Of a DNA stretch of 64,000 bases, positions 1 through 9,473 are shown piece by piece. Source of the stretch: Tepidimonas taiwanensis (GTDB lineage Bacteria > Pseudomonadota > Gammaproteobacteria > Burkholderiales > Burkholderiaceae_C); the NCBI RefSeq assembly GCF_020162115.1, contig NZ_CP083911.1:2767501-2831500 (forward strand), given 5' to 3'. Both the position numbers and the translations under genes were made by a program. A model generated the notes under the pieces. That model worked only from the letters and a program-made list of their open reading frames with translations, had not been told where the DNA came from and ran no database searches. The stretch's first letter is position 1, and every line of letters starts with the position of its first letter.

Positions 1-1011
<1,011 letters not shown>

Positions 1012-1206
1012 TATAGCTTTGTGGTGCAAAGCAACACAAGCGCACGCCACGTGGCGCTCCTCGAAGCAAAAGCCAACGAAAAGAGCGCTGTCGTGAGCAC
1101 CGATGATCAGCGTCAGCAGCCGTCCGACAACTCGGGCGCGAAGCTCGATGAACGAACAAATAATGCGCCGCGCAAATCCGACGCGCGCTGACTTCGACTC
1201 TGTGAA

Positions 1207-1237
1207 GGTGGCCGCTGCCCCCGGGCAGCCGGCCACC
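1207..1237 (+). other. Strong hairpin in the 23S-5S spacer, just before 5S
   Basis: The 23S-5S spacer runs from about 1012 to 1249 and holds no tRNA. It contains a hairpin with outer arms GGTGGCC (1207-1213) and GGCCACC (1231-1237) and inner arms CTGCCC (1215-1220) and GGGCAG (1223-1228). No T-run follows, so it is unlikely to be a terminator. A role in processing of the rRNA precursor is inference from its position. A smaller hairpin, GCTTTG/CAAAGC at 1016-1032, follows the 23S 3' end. Confidence 0.45.
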
Positions 1238-1249
1238 CCGACCGGTTAC

Positions 1250-1364
1250 GCCTGACGACCATAGCTGGGTGGTCCCACTCCTTCCCATCCCGAACAGGAC
1301 AGTGAAACGCCCACGCGCCGATGATAGTGCGCTCCTCGCGTGTGAAAGTAGGTCATCGTCAGGC
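1250..1364 (+). rRNA. rrf: 5S ribosomal RNA
   Basis: A 115-nt 5S gene. The terminal helix is formed by GCCTGACGA at 1250-1258 and TCGTCAGGC at 1356-1364. The internal block CCCATCCCGAACAGGACAGT is the conserved loop region of betaproteobacterial 5S rRNA. The gene follows 23S with a spacer of about 240 nt. Confidence 0.95.
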
Positions 1365-1379
1365 TTTATACAACCCAAG

Positions 1380-1414
1380 ACCCCCGAGGCATCAAGCGAT
1401 GTTTCGGGGGTTTT
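1380..1414 (+). terminator. Intrinsic terminator of the rRNA operon
   Basis: The arms CCCCCGAGGCATC (1381-1393) and GATGTTTCGGGGG (1398-1410) pair with two G-U wobbles around an AAGC loop, followed by TTTT. It lies 16 nt past the 5S gene and separates the rRNA operon from the downstream metH-like gene. Confidence 0.85.
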
Positions 1415-1461
1415 GCTTTGTGCGTACGTGGTGGAACATCCCGCCACGGCACAATCGAGGC

Positions 1462-2523
1462 ATGACGGTACAGCATTACACGCGTGGCCAGGGCCTGGCC
1501 GTTTTGTTGGCGCAGCGCATCGTCCTGATCGACGGGGCGATGGGGACGATGATCCAGCGTTTTCGCCTGGATGAGGCGCAGTACCGGGGGGCGGGTTATC
1601 GCGGACAGGCCGTCGATCCGCGCTTCGCTTCGCATCCGGTGGACCTCAAAGGCAACAACGATTTGCTGAGCCTGACGCGGCCCGACGTGATTCAGCAGAT
1701 CCATGAGGGCTACCTGGCGGCCGGGGCCGACATCATCGAGACGAATACTTTCGGGGCCACCTCGATCGCGCAGGCCGATTACGGCTTGCAGGCGTGGGCG
1801 CGGGAGATGAACGTGGCGTCGGCCCGCCTCGCGCGTGAGGCGTGTGACCGCTATGCGACGCCGCAGCGCCCGCGTTTCGTCGCGGGCGCCCTGGGCCCAA
1901 CGCCGCGGACCGCGAGCATCAGCCCCGACGTCAATGATCCGGGCGCGCGCAACGTCACGTTTGACGAGCTGGAACAGGCGTACCACGAACAGGCGCTCGG
2001 CCTCATCGAGGGGGGCGCGGACGTGCTGCTGGTAGAGACGATTTTCGACACGCTCAACGCGAAGGCCGCGCTGTTTGCGATCGAGCGAGCGTTCGACGAG
2101 ACGGGGGAGCGTTTGCCCGTGCTGATCAGCGGGACGGTGACGGACGCGTCGGGGCGGCTCCTGAGCGGCCAGACGGTAACGGCGTTCTGGGCCAGTGTTC
2201 GCCATGCGCGACCGCTCGCAGTGGGCTTGAATTGCGCACTGGGCGCGGCGCTGATGAAGCCCTATATCCAGGAACTGGCCCGCGTGGCGGAGGGAACGTA
2301 CATCAGCTGCTACCCGAACGCGGGCCTGCCGAATCCAATGAGCGAAACAGGGTTCGACGAGACGCCCGCCGACACTGCGCGGCTGCTCCACGGTTTTGCG
2401 GCGGAAGGGCTGGTGAACATCATCGGCGGCTGCTGCGGGACGACGCCCGATCACATCGCCGCGATCGGAGTGGCCGTCGGCGGCTGCGCGCCGCGCGCGC
2501 TGCGCTGGCCGCGCGGGGCCTGA
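1462..2523 (+). CDS. metH: Homocysteine-binding half of a split cobalamin-dependent methionine synthase
   Basis: This 353-residue protein matches only the N-terminal homocysteine S-methyltransferase module of MetH, which moves the methyl group from methylcobalamin to homocysteine. It has DGAMGTM (residues 24-30), GxNC (Cys258) and GGCCGTTP (Cys324, Cys325); these three cysteines are the zinc ligands of the family. The longer reading frame starts at 1321 inside 5S, so the ATG at 1462 is preferred. Folate, cobalamin and activation modules are absent, and the next gene is unrelated. A two-gene MetH is known in Burkholderiales; the partner must lie elsewhere. Nothing marks this copy as broken. 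Confidence 0.9.
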   Translation: MTVQHYTRGQGLAVLLAQRIVLIDGAMGTMIQRFRLDEAQYRGAGYRGQAVDPRFASHPVDLKGNNDLLSLTRPDVIQQIHEGYLAAGADIIETNTFGATSIAQADYGLQAWAREMNVASARLAREACDRYATPQRPRFVAGALGPTPRTASISPDVNDPGARNVTFDELEQAYHEQALGLIEGGADVLLVETIFDTLNAKAALFAIERAFDETGERLPVLISGTVTDASGRLLSGQTVTAFWASVRHARPLAVGLNCALGAALMKPYIQELARVAEGTYISCYPNAGLPNPMSETGFDETPADTARLLHGFAAEGLVNIIGGCCGTTPDHIAAIGVAVGGCAPRALRWPRGA

Positions 2524-2594
2524 TCCGGCACCGCGGCGGTGTCCGCATATACTCTGGCCCGTTGGGGGTCTGTGTCCACGTCACGGCCCCGGTG

Positions 2595-3326
2595 ATGACC
2601 ATGCGAGTGGCCGATCTGCGTCTCGACCATGCACGCGCGCTGTTGCGGCGTTCGGGGGTGGACGTGCCCGTCGCGGGCGATGTCCCAACCGCGCAGGAAT
2701 TGCAGGCGATCATCGACGCGTTGTGCGAGTTGAGCGAGCGCGACGCACTCACCGGGTTGCCTAACCGCCGCGCGTTTTTGGGGCGCCTGGCGCAGGAACT
2801 CGACCGTTCCAGCCGGGCGGGCGAGACGGCATTGCTGCTGATGCTCGATATCGATCACTTCAAGTCCGTCAACGACCGCCATGGCCACTTGGCCGGTGAC
2901 GCCGTTTTGCGCGCCGTTGCGCGCACGCTGCAGGAGCAGGTGCGTCCGATGGACACCGTTGCCCGCCTGGGGGGCGAGGAGTACGGGATCGTTCTGCCGA
3001 ACTGCGGGCCCGGTGCCGGCGTCATGTTGGCCGAGCGGCTGCGGCAGGCCGTCGCCCAGCAGGCCATCGCCCTGCCCGACGGACGCTCGGCGCTGCACGT
3101 CACGGTCAGCATCGGCGGCGCGTATTCGCCGGCGTGGGTGCGCTCGACGGTCGAGCACTGGCTCGAGCGGGCCGACCGCCAGCTCTACGAGGCCAAACGG
3201 CAGGGCCGCAACCGGGTGATGATCGAGGCCGTGCCGGTGAGCGACGTTAGTGCCGAAGAGAAGCAGGCGCTGTTCGCGTGGAGCGATCCGGACGGCCTTA
3301 TCATCGACCCCGCCGACGCGGTCTGA
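2595..3326 (+). CDS. GGDEF-domain diguanylate cyclase
   Basis: A 243-residue soluble protein with a short N-terminal segment (about 1-45) and one GGDEF domain. It has DALTGLPNRR near residues 51-60, the metal-binding LDIDHFKSVND segment, and the active-site variant GGEEY at 126-130. An RxxD inhibitory site (R117-D120) sits exactly five residues before GGEEY, so product feedback by c-di-GMP is expected. The reaction is two GTP to c-di-GMP. No membrane segment or sensor domain is visible. ATG 2595 is chosen; ATG 2601 is a close alternative. The gene is followed after 10 bases by an FlhG-like gene in the same direction. Confidence 0.88.
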   Translation: MTMRVADLRLDHARALLRRSGVDVPVAGDVPTAQELQAIIDALCELSERDALTGLPNRRAFLGRLAQELDRSSRAGETALLLMLDIDHFKSVNDRHGHLAGDAVLRAVARTLQEQVRPMDTVARLGGEEYGIVLPNCGPGAGVMLAERLRQAVAQQAIALPDGRSALHVTVSIGGAYSPAWVRSTVEHWLERADRQLYEAKRQGRNRVMIEAVPVSDVSAEEKQALFAWSDPDGLIIDPADAV

Positions 3327-3336
3327 ACGCCCGACG

Positions 3337-4212
3337 ATGTCCGAGATCATGAACACACCCATGACCCCAGCCGCCCCCGCCGCTGCACCCGCCGGCGGCG
3401 TGTTGCTGCAGCCCAGCCGCGGCCGGGTCATCGCGATCACCAGCGGCAAGGGTGGTGTGGGCAAGACGTTTCTTTCGGCCAACCTCGCGGCGGCGCTGAC
3501 GCGCCGAGGGCTCCGGGTGCTGGTGCTCGATGCCGATCTGGGGCTGGCCAACCTGGACGTCGTGCTCAACCTGTACCCGAAGCTCACGCTGCACGACGTG
3601 TTCACGGGCAAATGCGCGCTGGACGACGCCATCCTGAAAGCGCCGGGCGGCTTTTCGGTGCTGCTCGCGGGCTCCGGCATGGTGGAGTATTCGCGCCTGA
3701 CGCCGGAGGTGCGCGACGATTTCCTGCGCCTCATGGAACAGGTGGTGCCGCGCTACGACGTGGTGCTGCTCGACACGGGGGCGGGGATCTCGGACGTGGT
3801 GCTGTTCACCCTGTCGCTGGCGAGTGAAATCCTGCTGGTGGCCACGCCCGAGCCGACATCGCTGACCGACGCCTACGCCACCATCAAGGTGCTGGCCACC
3901 CAACAGGGCCGCCAGCAGGTGCGGTTGGTGGTCAATCAGGCGGTGCGCCCCGGGGATGGACGCGCGATCACCGCGCAGCTGCAGGCGGTGCTCAACCGCT
4001 TCGTCGGTGCCGCGCTCGGCGGCGAGCGTTCTGCCGGCGGGGCGGCGGTGCGCCTGATCCACATGGGCGACATCCCTGTGGACAAAGCGGTGAAGGAGGC
4101 GGTCATGCGGCGGCAGTTGTTGCTGCTGCACACGCCCGGCTGTCCCGCGGCACTGGCGGTGGGGCAGATCGCCGGACGTCTCGTCGACACGGTCTTGAAA
4201 GCGATCGCATAA
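3337..4212 (+). CDS. MinD/ParA-type ATPase, FlhG-like
   Basis: A 291-residue ATPase of the SIMIBI class. After a 30-residue Pro/Ala-rich N-terminus comes the deviant Walker A SGKGGVGKT (36-44) and the DADLGLANLDV segment (65-75) typical of FlhG/FleN, with LLDTGAG as Walker B. FlhG-type proteins set flagellar number and place; MinD/ParA relatives position other cargo. No flagellar gene is in the window, so the cargo is unknown. No clear ribosome site precedes ATG 3337; ATG 3349 is also possible. It is probably co-transcribed with the preceding diguanylate cyclase (10-bp gap). Confidence 0.8.
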   Translation: MSEIMNTPMTPAAPAAAPAGGVLLQPSRGRVIAITSGKGGVGKTFLSANLAAALTRRGLRVLVLDADLGLANLDVVLNLYPKLTLHDVFTGKCALDDAILKAPGGFSVLLAGSGMVEYSRLTPEVRDDFLRLMEQVVPRYDVVLLDTGAGISDVVLFTLSLASEILLVATPEPTSLTDAYATIKVLATQQGRQQVRLVVNQAVRPGDGRAITAQLQAVLNRFVGAALGGERSAGGAAVRLIHMGDIPVDKAVKEAVMRRQLLLLHTPGCPAALAVGQIAGRLVDTVLKAIA

Positions 4213-4216
4213 GACT

Positions 4217-4534
4217 GTGCTGCACGTGGGCTCTCCGGCCGCCACCACTGCCGCATCCCCCGCGCCGAACGACAGCCTCGCCACGCTCGAGCCGTTCGTG
4301 CCGCGCGCCGCAGCCACAGGGGGGCAAGCTGCTGGTCGTGTCGCTGCGCGGGCAGAGGAGCTCGTGGGGTAGGTGTACGTCGATGACCCGCAGGTCGGGT
4401 CCGCGGCGCTGACCGAGACCGACCGGCGCTTGTTGCGCACCTTCGAGCAGCTGATCCGCGTGGGCGCCGTTCGCCGGACCTTGTTGGCCCGCGGACGTAC
4501 CCACGGCTTGATCGCCGTCAAAACGACGCTATCT
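4217..4534 (+). pseudogene. Possible decayed ORF interrupted by an in-frame TAG
   Basis: The 419 bases from 4213 to 4631 hold no intact gene. One frame reads openly from GTG 4217 through about 4534, broken by a single TAG at 4370-4372. The part after the stop (for example LTETDRRLLRTFEQLIR) looks protein-like, amphipathic and charged. This could be a small gene killed by one nonsense change, or chance openness in GC-rich DNA. I do not recognise the family. Confidence 0.25.
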
Positions 4535-4549
4535 ATCCCGTGTCCCGGG

Positions 4550-4579
4550 TTGCGTGTTCGGGGCCGGGGCGGTCACAAT
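4550..4579 (+). promoter_or_regulatory. Possible sigma-70 promoter of the DUF1840 gene
   Basis: TTGCGT (4550-4555) and CACAAT (4574-4579) are 18 bases apart and lie about 50 bases before ATG 4632. This is a weak match, supported by its place in an otherwise empty region. Confidence 0.3.
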
Positions 4580-4631
4580 GGCATAAATACCGTCCCGCCC
4601 TGGCGCGGGGTGCCTGACGGAGCCCACGACG

Positions 4632-4961
4632 ATGCTGTACCGTTTCAAGTCCAAGGCCTGTGGTGACGTGGTGATGCTGGAGCCGACGGGGCGGCGCGTG
4701 CTCGAGATCCTGGGCAAGGATCCGGACGGCCCCGGCATCATCCTGCCGGAACAGATGCCGACGGCCATCGAGGCCCTGCAGGCGGCCGTCGCCGCGGAGG
4801 AGGCCGAAGCCGAGCGGCAGCGGCAGGAGGCGCAGGCGCGCGGCGAGGCGCCGCCCGTGCCGTGCGAGGAGCGTGTGCCGCTGCGCACGCGCGTGGCGCC
4901 GTTCATCGACATGCTGCGGCACAGCCTGCGCGAGCAGACCGAAGTGGTCTGGGGCGTCTGA
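4632..4961 (+). CDS. DUF1840 family protein
   Basis: A 109-residue protein with the family start MLYRFKSKACGDVVMLEP and the conserved block GRRVLEILGKDPDGPGIILPEQM. The middle (about 48-75) is a charged, probably helical Glu/Gln/Arg-rich stretch, and the C-terminus (about 84-105) is a second conserved helix. DUF1840 proteins are small cytoplasmic proteins of unknown function common in Burkholderiales. The gene stands alone, convergent with the following tctC-like gene. Confidence 0.85.
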   Translation: MLYRFKSKACGDVVMLEPTGRRVLEILGKDPDGPGIILPEQMPTAIEALQAAVAAEEAEAERQRQEAQARGEAPPVPCEERVPLRTRVAPFIDMLRHSLREQTEVVWGV

Positions 4962-5012
4962 CGCCCGCGCCGCAGGGCGCTTGCGGCGGCGGCACCGCCT
5001 CGGCTTGCGTGT

Positions 5013-5047
5013 CCGCACGCGCGGCGGAAGGGGGCGGCCGCGTGCGG
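5013..5047. other. Inverted repeat between convergent genes
   Basis: CCGCACGCG (5013-5021) and CGCGTGCGG (5039-5047) are perfect 9-base arms around a 17-base loop, in the gap between the convergent DUF1840 and tctC-like genes. It may act as a bidirectional terminator, but no T-run flanks it on either side. Confidence 0.3.
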
Positions 5048-5083
5048 GACCGCCCGGGCCCCGCCGCGCCCGATCCGGCCGGG

Positions 5084-6064
5084 TCAGTCGGCGTACTGAC
5101 CGGCGGCGTCCACGACCGCCTTGATCTTGGCGATTTCCTTCGCGACGAAGGCCTTGTGGCCCTCGGGCGTGGTGCGCTGGTCGTTGGCGACGATCGCGCC
5201 CAGCGCCTTTTGCTTCTGGATGAAGTCGGGGTCACGCAGGGCTGCGCGCAGCGCGTCGTTCAGGCGCTTGAGCACCGGCGCGGGCGTGCCCTTCGGGGCG
5301 TACATGCCGTGCCAGATCGTGAGGTTGAAATCCTTCAACCCCATCTCCTGCAGCGTCGGGTAGTGTTTCAGTGTTGGGTGATCGGACAGCGGCTTGGCGG
5401 TCGTGACCGCGAAGGCCTTGATGCGGCCGGCCTCGATCTGCTGCGCCGTGTTGGTGGTCTGGTCGCACATGACGTCGATGGTGCCGGCGATCAGGTCGTT
5501 CATCGCCGGTCCGGTGCCGCGGTAGGCGACCGTGGTCATCGATTTGTCGAGTTTGACCGCGTACTGCCACATCAGGCCGCACAGGTGCGACGCCGACCCG
5601 AGGCCGGCGTGGCCGAGGTTGAGCTTGCCCTGGTTGGCGCGGATGTAGTTTTCGAAGTCGCGGTAGGTGTTGGCTGGCAGTTGCGGCTTGCCCACCAGCG
5701 TCATCGGCACGTCGTTGATGATGCCCAGGTATTCGAAGTCCTCCAGCGGCTTGAACGGCAGCTTGCGGTACAGCGCCGGTGAGGCGGCCATGCCGATGTG
5801 CCACACGAGCAGCGTGTGCCCGTCGGGCGCCGCGCGCGCGACCTTGTTGGCGCCGATCGTGCCGCCCGCCCCCGCGGCGTTTTCCACCACGATGGTGGCG
5901 TTGTTGAGCTGCTTGCGCATCGATTCGGCCAACTGGCGGGCCACGGTGTCGGTTGGGCCCCCGGCGGCGAACGGCACGACGATGGTGATGGGCTTGGACG
6001 GGAACTCCTGGGCGGCCGCCGCGAAGGCGACGGTCGACAGCGTCAGGGCGAGAAGCGCTTTCAT
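5084..6064 (-). CDS. Bug-family (TctC-type) periplasmic solute-binding protein
   Basis: A 326-residue secreted protein. The N-terminus MKALLALTLSTVAFAAAAQ is a signal peptide with likely cleavage after residue 18. The mature protein begins with the family block FPSKPITIVVPFAAGGPTD and later has GAGGTIGANKVARAAPDG. Bug proteins bind carboxylates or other small polar molecules in the periplasm; many lack a nearby transporter, as here. The ligand cannot be told. It lies 91 bases downstream of kup on the same strand and may be read through from it, although no functional link is evident. Confidence 0.92.
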   Translation of the reverse strand: MKALLALTLSTVAFAAAAQEFPSKPITIVVPFAAGGPTDTVARQLAESMRKQLNNATIVVENAAGAGGTIGANKVARAAPDGHTLLVWHIGMAASPALYRKLPFKPLEDFEYLGIINDVPMTLVGKPQLPANTYRDFENYIRANQGKLNLGHAGLGSASHLCGLMWQYAVKLDKSMTTVAYRGTGPAMNDLIAGTIDVMCDQTTNTAQQIEAGRIKAFAVTTAKPLSDHPTLKHYPTLQEMGLKDFNLTIWHGMYAPKGTPAPVLKRLNDALRAALRDPDFIQKQKALGAIVANDQRTTPEGHKAFVAKEIAKIKAVVDAAGQYAD

Positions 6065-6155
6065 CGGGGAGGGTCTCCGGTCGGATGGATGGACACCCGG
6101 CGATGCTAGCCGCGGCGTATGCGCCGCGCCATCGGGGAAACCACACCCCCGGGGA

Positions 6156-8072
6156 TCAGATCTCGATCTGGGCGCCCAACTCGACCACCCGGTTGGCGGG
6201 CAGGTTCAGGAAATCCGCCACCGACGCCGCATTGCGGTGCATGCCTGCGAACAGCTTTTTGCGCCAGGGCATCATGCCGCCGCCCCCCCTGGGCAGCACG
6301 ATCTCGCGCGAGAGGAAATACGACGTCTCCATGTCGTCGAGCTGCACCCCGTGGCCGCGCAGCAGCTGCAAGGCCTCCGGTACGTCTGGATCGTTCTTGA
6401 AGCCGAAGTGCAGTACCACGCGCCAGCAGTCGTGGCCGAGGGGCTCGACCTCTACCCGCTTGTCGAAGCCGATCCAGGGCACCTCGTGGTGGCGCACGGA
6501 GACGAACAGATTCGTCTCGTGTAGCACCTTGTTGTGCTTGAGGTTGTGCAGCAGCGCGTTCGGGGTTACCCCGGTCTCGGCATTGAGGAACACCGCCGTG
6601 CCGGGCACGCGCACCGGCGGGCTCAGAAAGACCGAGTCGAGAAAGGGCTTGAGGTCGATGGCCTCGTCGCGCAGCCGTTCCGCGAGCAGCTGGCGCCCGC
6701 GCTGCCAGGTGGTCATCAGCGTGAACATGACGGCCCCGATGGCCAGCGGAAACCACCCGCCGTTGAACACCTTGACCGCGTTGGCGGTGAAGAACAGCGC
6801 GTCCACGACCAGAAACACGCCGGTCGCCGCCACGCACAGCAGCCAGGGATAGCGCCAGGCGTAGCGCACGACGAAGAAGGTCATCACCGTCGTGATCAGC
6901 ATATTGATCGTCACCGCGATGCCGTAGGCCGAGGCCAGCGCACTGCTGGAGCCGAACAGCAGCACGGCGCCGACGATGCCGCCGTAGAGCGCCCAGTTGA
7001 CCGACGGGACGTAGATCTGGCCGGTGTCGCGCACGGAGGTGTGCAGGATGCGCTGGCGCGGCAGGTAGCCGAGCTGGACCACCTGCTTGGTCACCGAGTA
7101 GGCCGCCGAGATCAGCGCCTGCGATGCGATCACGGTGGCGCAGGTGGCCAGGCCGATCAACGGCACCAGGGCCCAAGTGGGCGCCATCTCGTAGAACGGG
7201 TTGCTGACGTTCTCCGGGTGCTGCAGCAACATCGCCCCCTGCCCGAAGTAGTTCAGCAGCAAGGCCGGCATCACCAGCCCGAACCAGGCGAGCCGGATCG
7301 GCCGCTTGCCGAAGTGGCCGAGGTCGGCATAGAGCGCCTCGGCCCCGGTGACGCAGAGCACGATCGCCCCCAGCGAAACGAAGGCCAGGCCGGGGTTGTC
7401 GAGGATGAAGCGCAGCGCATGGTGCGGCAGCACCGCCTGCAGCACCGCCGGGTTGCGCACCAGGTGCATCAGACCCAGCAGCGCCAGCACCACGAACCAG
7501 ACCGCGGTGATCGGTCCGAACAGCTTGCCGACGCTGGCGGTCCCGCGCTTTTGCACCGCGAACAGAGCGGTCAGCACCACGAGGGTCACCGGCACCACGA
7601 AGGGTTCGAGCCCCGGGGCCGCGACTTCCAGGCCTTCCACGGCCGACAGCACCGAGATCGCGGGGGTGATGATGGCGTCACCGAAGAAGATGGCCGTGCC
7701 GAAGATGCCCAGCACGAGCAGTCGCCGCCGCAGCCGCGGCCGATGCTCCACCGCCATCGAGGCCAGGGCGAGCATCGCCACCAGCCCCCCCTCGCCGTTG
7801 TTGTCGGCGCGCAGGATCAGCGTCACGTACTTGAGCGAGACGATGACCGTCAGCGTCCAGAACACCAGCGATAGGATGCCGAGGATGTTGTCCGGCGTAA
7901 CGGACAGGTTGCCGTGCGTGAAGACTTCCTTGAGCGCATACAGCGGACTGGTGCCGATGTCACCGTACACGACGCCGATTGCGCCGAGCGTGAGCGCCGC
8001 CAGCTTCGAGCCGCCGGTCGCGGGGGAGGAAGGACGCGCCAAGGGTCGCCGGGGAGGTTGCGAGGCCTCCAT
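6156..8072 (-). CDS. kup: Low-affinity potassium transporter Kup
   Basis: A 638-residue inner-membrane K+ uptake protein, close to the usual ~620-630. It has the N-terminal family signature LGAIGVVYGDIGTSPLYALKE, about twelve hydrophobic segments through residue ~430, and a soluble C-terminal domain. Kup takes up K+ with H+. The frame is open to 8120, but the ATG at 8072 gives the usual short N-terminus; upstream residues are Arg-rich and unlike the family. The gene follows the PaaK-like ligase gene by 70 bases. Confidence 0.93.
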   Translation of the reverse strand: MEASQPPRRPLARPSSPATGGSKLAALTLGAIGVVYGDIGTSPLYALKEVFTHGNLSVTPDNILGILSLVFWTLTVIVSLKYVTLILRADNNGEGGLVAMLALASMAVEHRPRLRRRLLVLGIFGTAIFFGDAIITPAISVLSAVEGLEVAAPGLEPFVVPVTLVVLTALFAVQKRGTASVGKLFGPITAVWFVVLALLGLMHLVRNPAVLQAVLPHHALRFILDNPGLAFVSLGAIVLCVTGAEALYADLGHFGKRPIRLAWFGLVMPALLLNYFGQGAMLLQHPENVSNPFYEMAPTWALVPLIGLATCATVIASQALISAAYSVTKQVVQLGYLPRQRILHTSVRDTGQIYVPSVNWALYGGIVGAVLLFGSSSALASAYGIAVTINMLITTVMTFFVVRYAWRYPWLLCVAATGVFLVVDALFFTANAVKVFNGGWFPLAIGAVMFTLMTTWQRGRQLLAERLRDEAIDLKPFLDSVFLSPPVRVPGTAVFLNAETGVTPNALLHNLKHNKVLHETNLFVSVRHHEVPWIGFDKRVEVEPLGHDCWRVVLHFGFKNDPDVPEALQLLRGHGVQLDDMETSYFLSREIVLPRGGGGMMPWRKKLFAGMHRNAASVADFLNLPANRVVELGAQIEI

Positions 8073-8142
8073 TGTGCGCCTGTCCCGCCGGGCATGCAGC
8101 GGGATGTTGCGTTGCAGCAACGGCGGCGGCCCGGCGGGCCGC

Positions 8143-9408
8143 TCAATCGTAGACGCGCGCGTCCTCGATGACCTTGCCGTCGTTGGGTAGCGTGCCGACG
8201 GCGAGCAGTTCTACCTCGCCGTGCAGTTTGGTGACGGCGCGCAGGGATTCCTGCAGCGCGCGCTGCAGGGCTTCCGACGGGGCATCGGTCTCGACCCGCA
8301 GCGTCATGCGGTCGTCGGCCATGCGGCCGCTTACCACCAGCCGGGCGCGCCGCACTTCGGCATGGCGGCGCACGACTTCGGCCACCTGGGTCGGGTGCAC
8401 GAACATCCCCTTGATCTTGGTGGTCTGGTCGGCGCGCCCGAGCCAGCCACGGATGCGCGTGTTGGTGCGCCCGGTCGGGCAGGGGCCGGGCAGCACGGCC
8501 GACAGGTCGCCGGTGCCAAAGCGGATCAGCGGATAGTCCGGGTTGAGGACGGTGACGACGACCTCGCCGACCTCGCCGTCGGGCACGGGGTCGCCGGTGC
8601 CCGGGCGCACGATTTCGAGGATCACGCCCTCGTCGACGACCAGCCCCTCGCGCGCGCTGGTCTCGTAGGCGATGAGGCCGACGTCGGCGGTGGCGTAGGC
8701 CTGGTACGCGGCGATGCCGCGCTCGGCGAGCCAATCACGCAGGCTGGGCGGAAAAGCCTCGCCGGAGACCAGCGCCTTGCGGATGGGTAGGCGTGTGCCG
8801 GCGGCTTCGGCCTTTTCGGCGAGGATGCGCAGAAAACTGGGCGTGCCGGTGTAGCCGACGGGGCGCAGGTCGGCGATCGCGGCGAGCTGCTGCTCCGTGT
8901 TGCCCACGCCGGCGGGGAAGACGGTGCAGCCGATCGCCTGCGCGCCCGCTTCCATGATCCACGCGCCGGGCGTCAGGTGATAGCTGAAGGCGTTGTGCAC
9001 GAGATCGCCCGCTTCGAAGCCCGCGGCGACGAGCGCCCGGGCGCTGCGCCAATAGTCCGTGGCGTACCCTTCCGGTTCGTAGATCGGCCCGGGCGACTGA
9101 AAGACGCGCCGGGCGCCGCGCTCGCGCAAAAGCCCACGCCAGCCGATGGTGGCCAGGCCCGCGAACGGATCGCCACCGGCGGCGCGCGCGGCCTGCTGCT
9201 GCTCCATCAGGTCGTGCTTGCGCAGCACTGGGACGCGCGCCAGCGCGGCGCGCGACGTGATCGTCGCGGGATCGATGTCGGCGAGCCGCCGTGCCCAGGC
9301 AGCGCCGTGCGCGCGGGCGTGGGCGATCAGGCCGGGCAGCGCCGCAAAGAGCGCGGCTTCGCGTTCGGCGGGGGAGCGGGTTTCGAGGGTGTCGAAGTGG
9401 GCGGGCAT
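8143..9408 (-). CDS. Phenylacetate-CoA ligase (PaaK)-like adenylate-forming enzyme with altered P-loop
   Basis: A 421-residue member of the PaaK branch of the AMP-forming ligases, which activate an acid as acyl-AMP and pass it to CoA. The C-terminal half is canonical: AYATADVGLIAYE, RFGTGDLSAVL, and a hinge segment RIRGWLGRADQTTKIKGMFV. Where PaaK has the Ser/Gly/Thr-rich P-loop, this protein has FQSPGPIYEPEG (about 103-114). It is the last gene of the two-ligase transporter operon, 65 bases after livF. Activity and substrate are uncertain; an aromatic acid is a guess from the family. Confidence 0.8.
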   Translation of the reverse strand: MPAHFDTLETRSPAEREAALFAALPGLIAHARAHGAAWARRLADIDPATITSRAALARVPVLRKHDLMEQQQAARAAGGDPFAGLATIGWRGLLRERGARRVFQSPGPIYEPEGYATDYWRSARALVAAGFEAGDLVHNAFSYHLTPGAWIMEAGAQAIGCTVFPAGVGNTEQQLAAIADLRPVGYTGTPSFLRILAEKAEAAGTRLPIRKALVSGEAFPPSLRDWLAERGIAAYQAYATADVGLIAYETSAREGLVVDEGVILEIVRPGTGDPVPDGEVGEVVVTVLNPDYPLIRFGTGDLSAVLPGPCPTGRTNTRIRGWLGRADQTTKIKGMFVHPTQVAEVVRRHAEVRRARLVVSGRMADDRMTLRVETDAPSEALQRALQESLRAVTKLHGEVELLAVGTLPNDGKVIEDARVYD

Positions 9409-9473
9409 GGCGATGCGGGGTGGCGGGTCAGATCGAACCGGAGGGGAAAATAGAAGCCGGTGCGTACCGTGTG

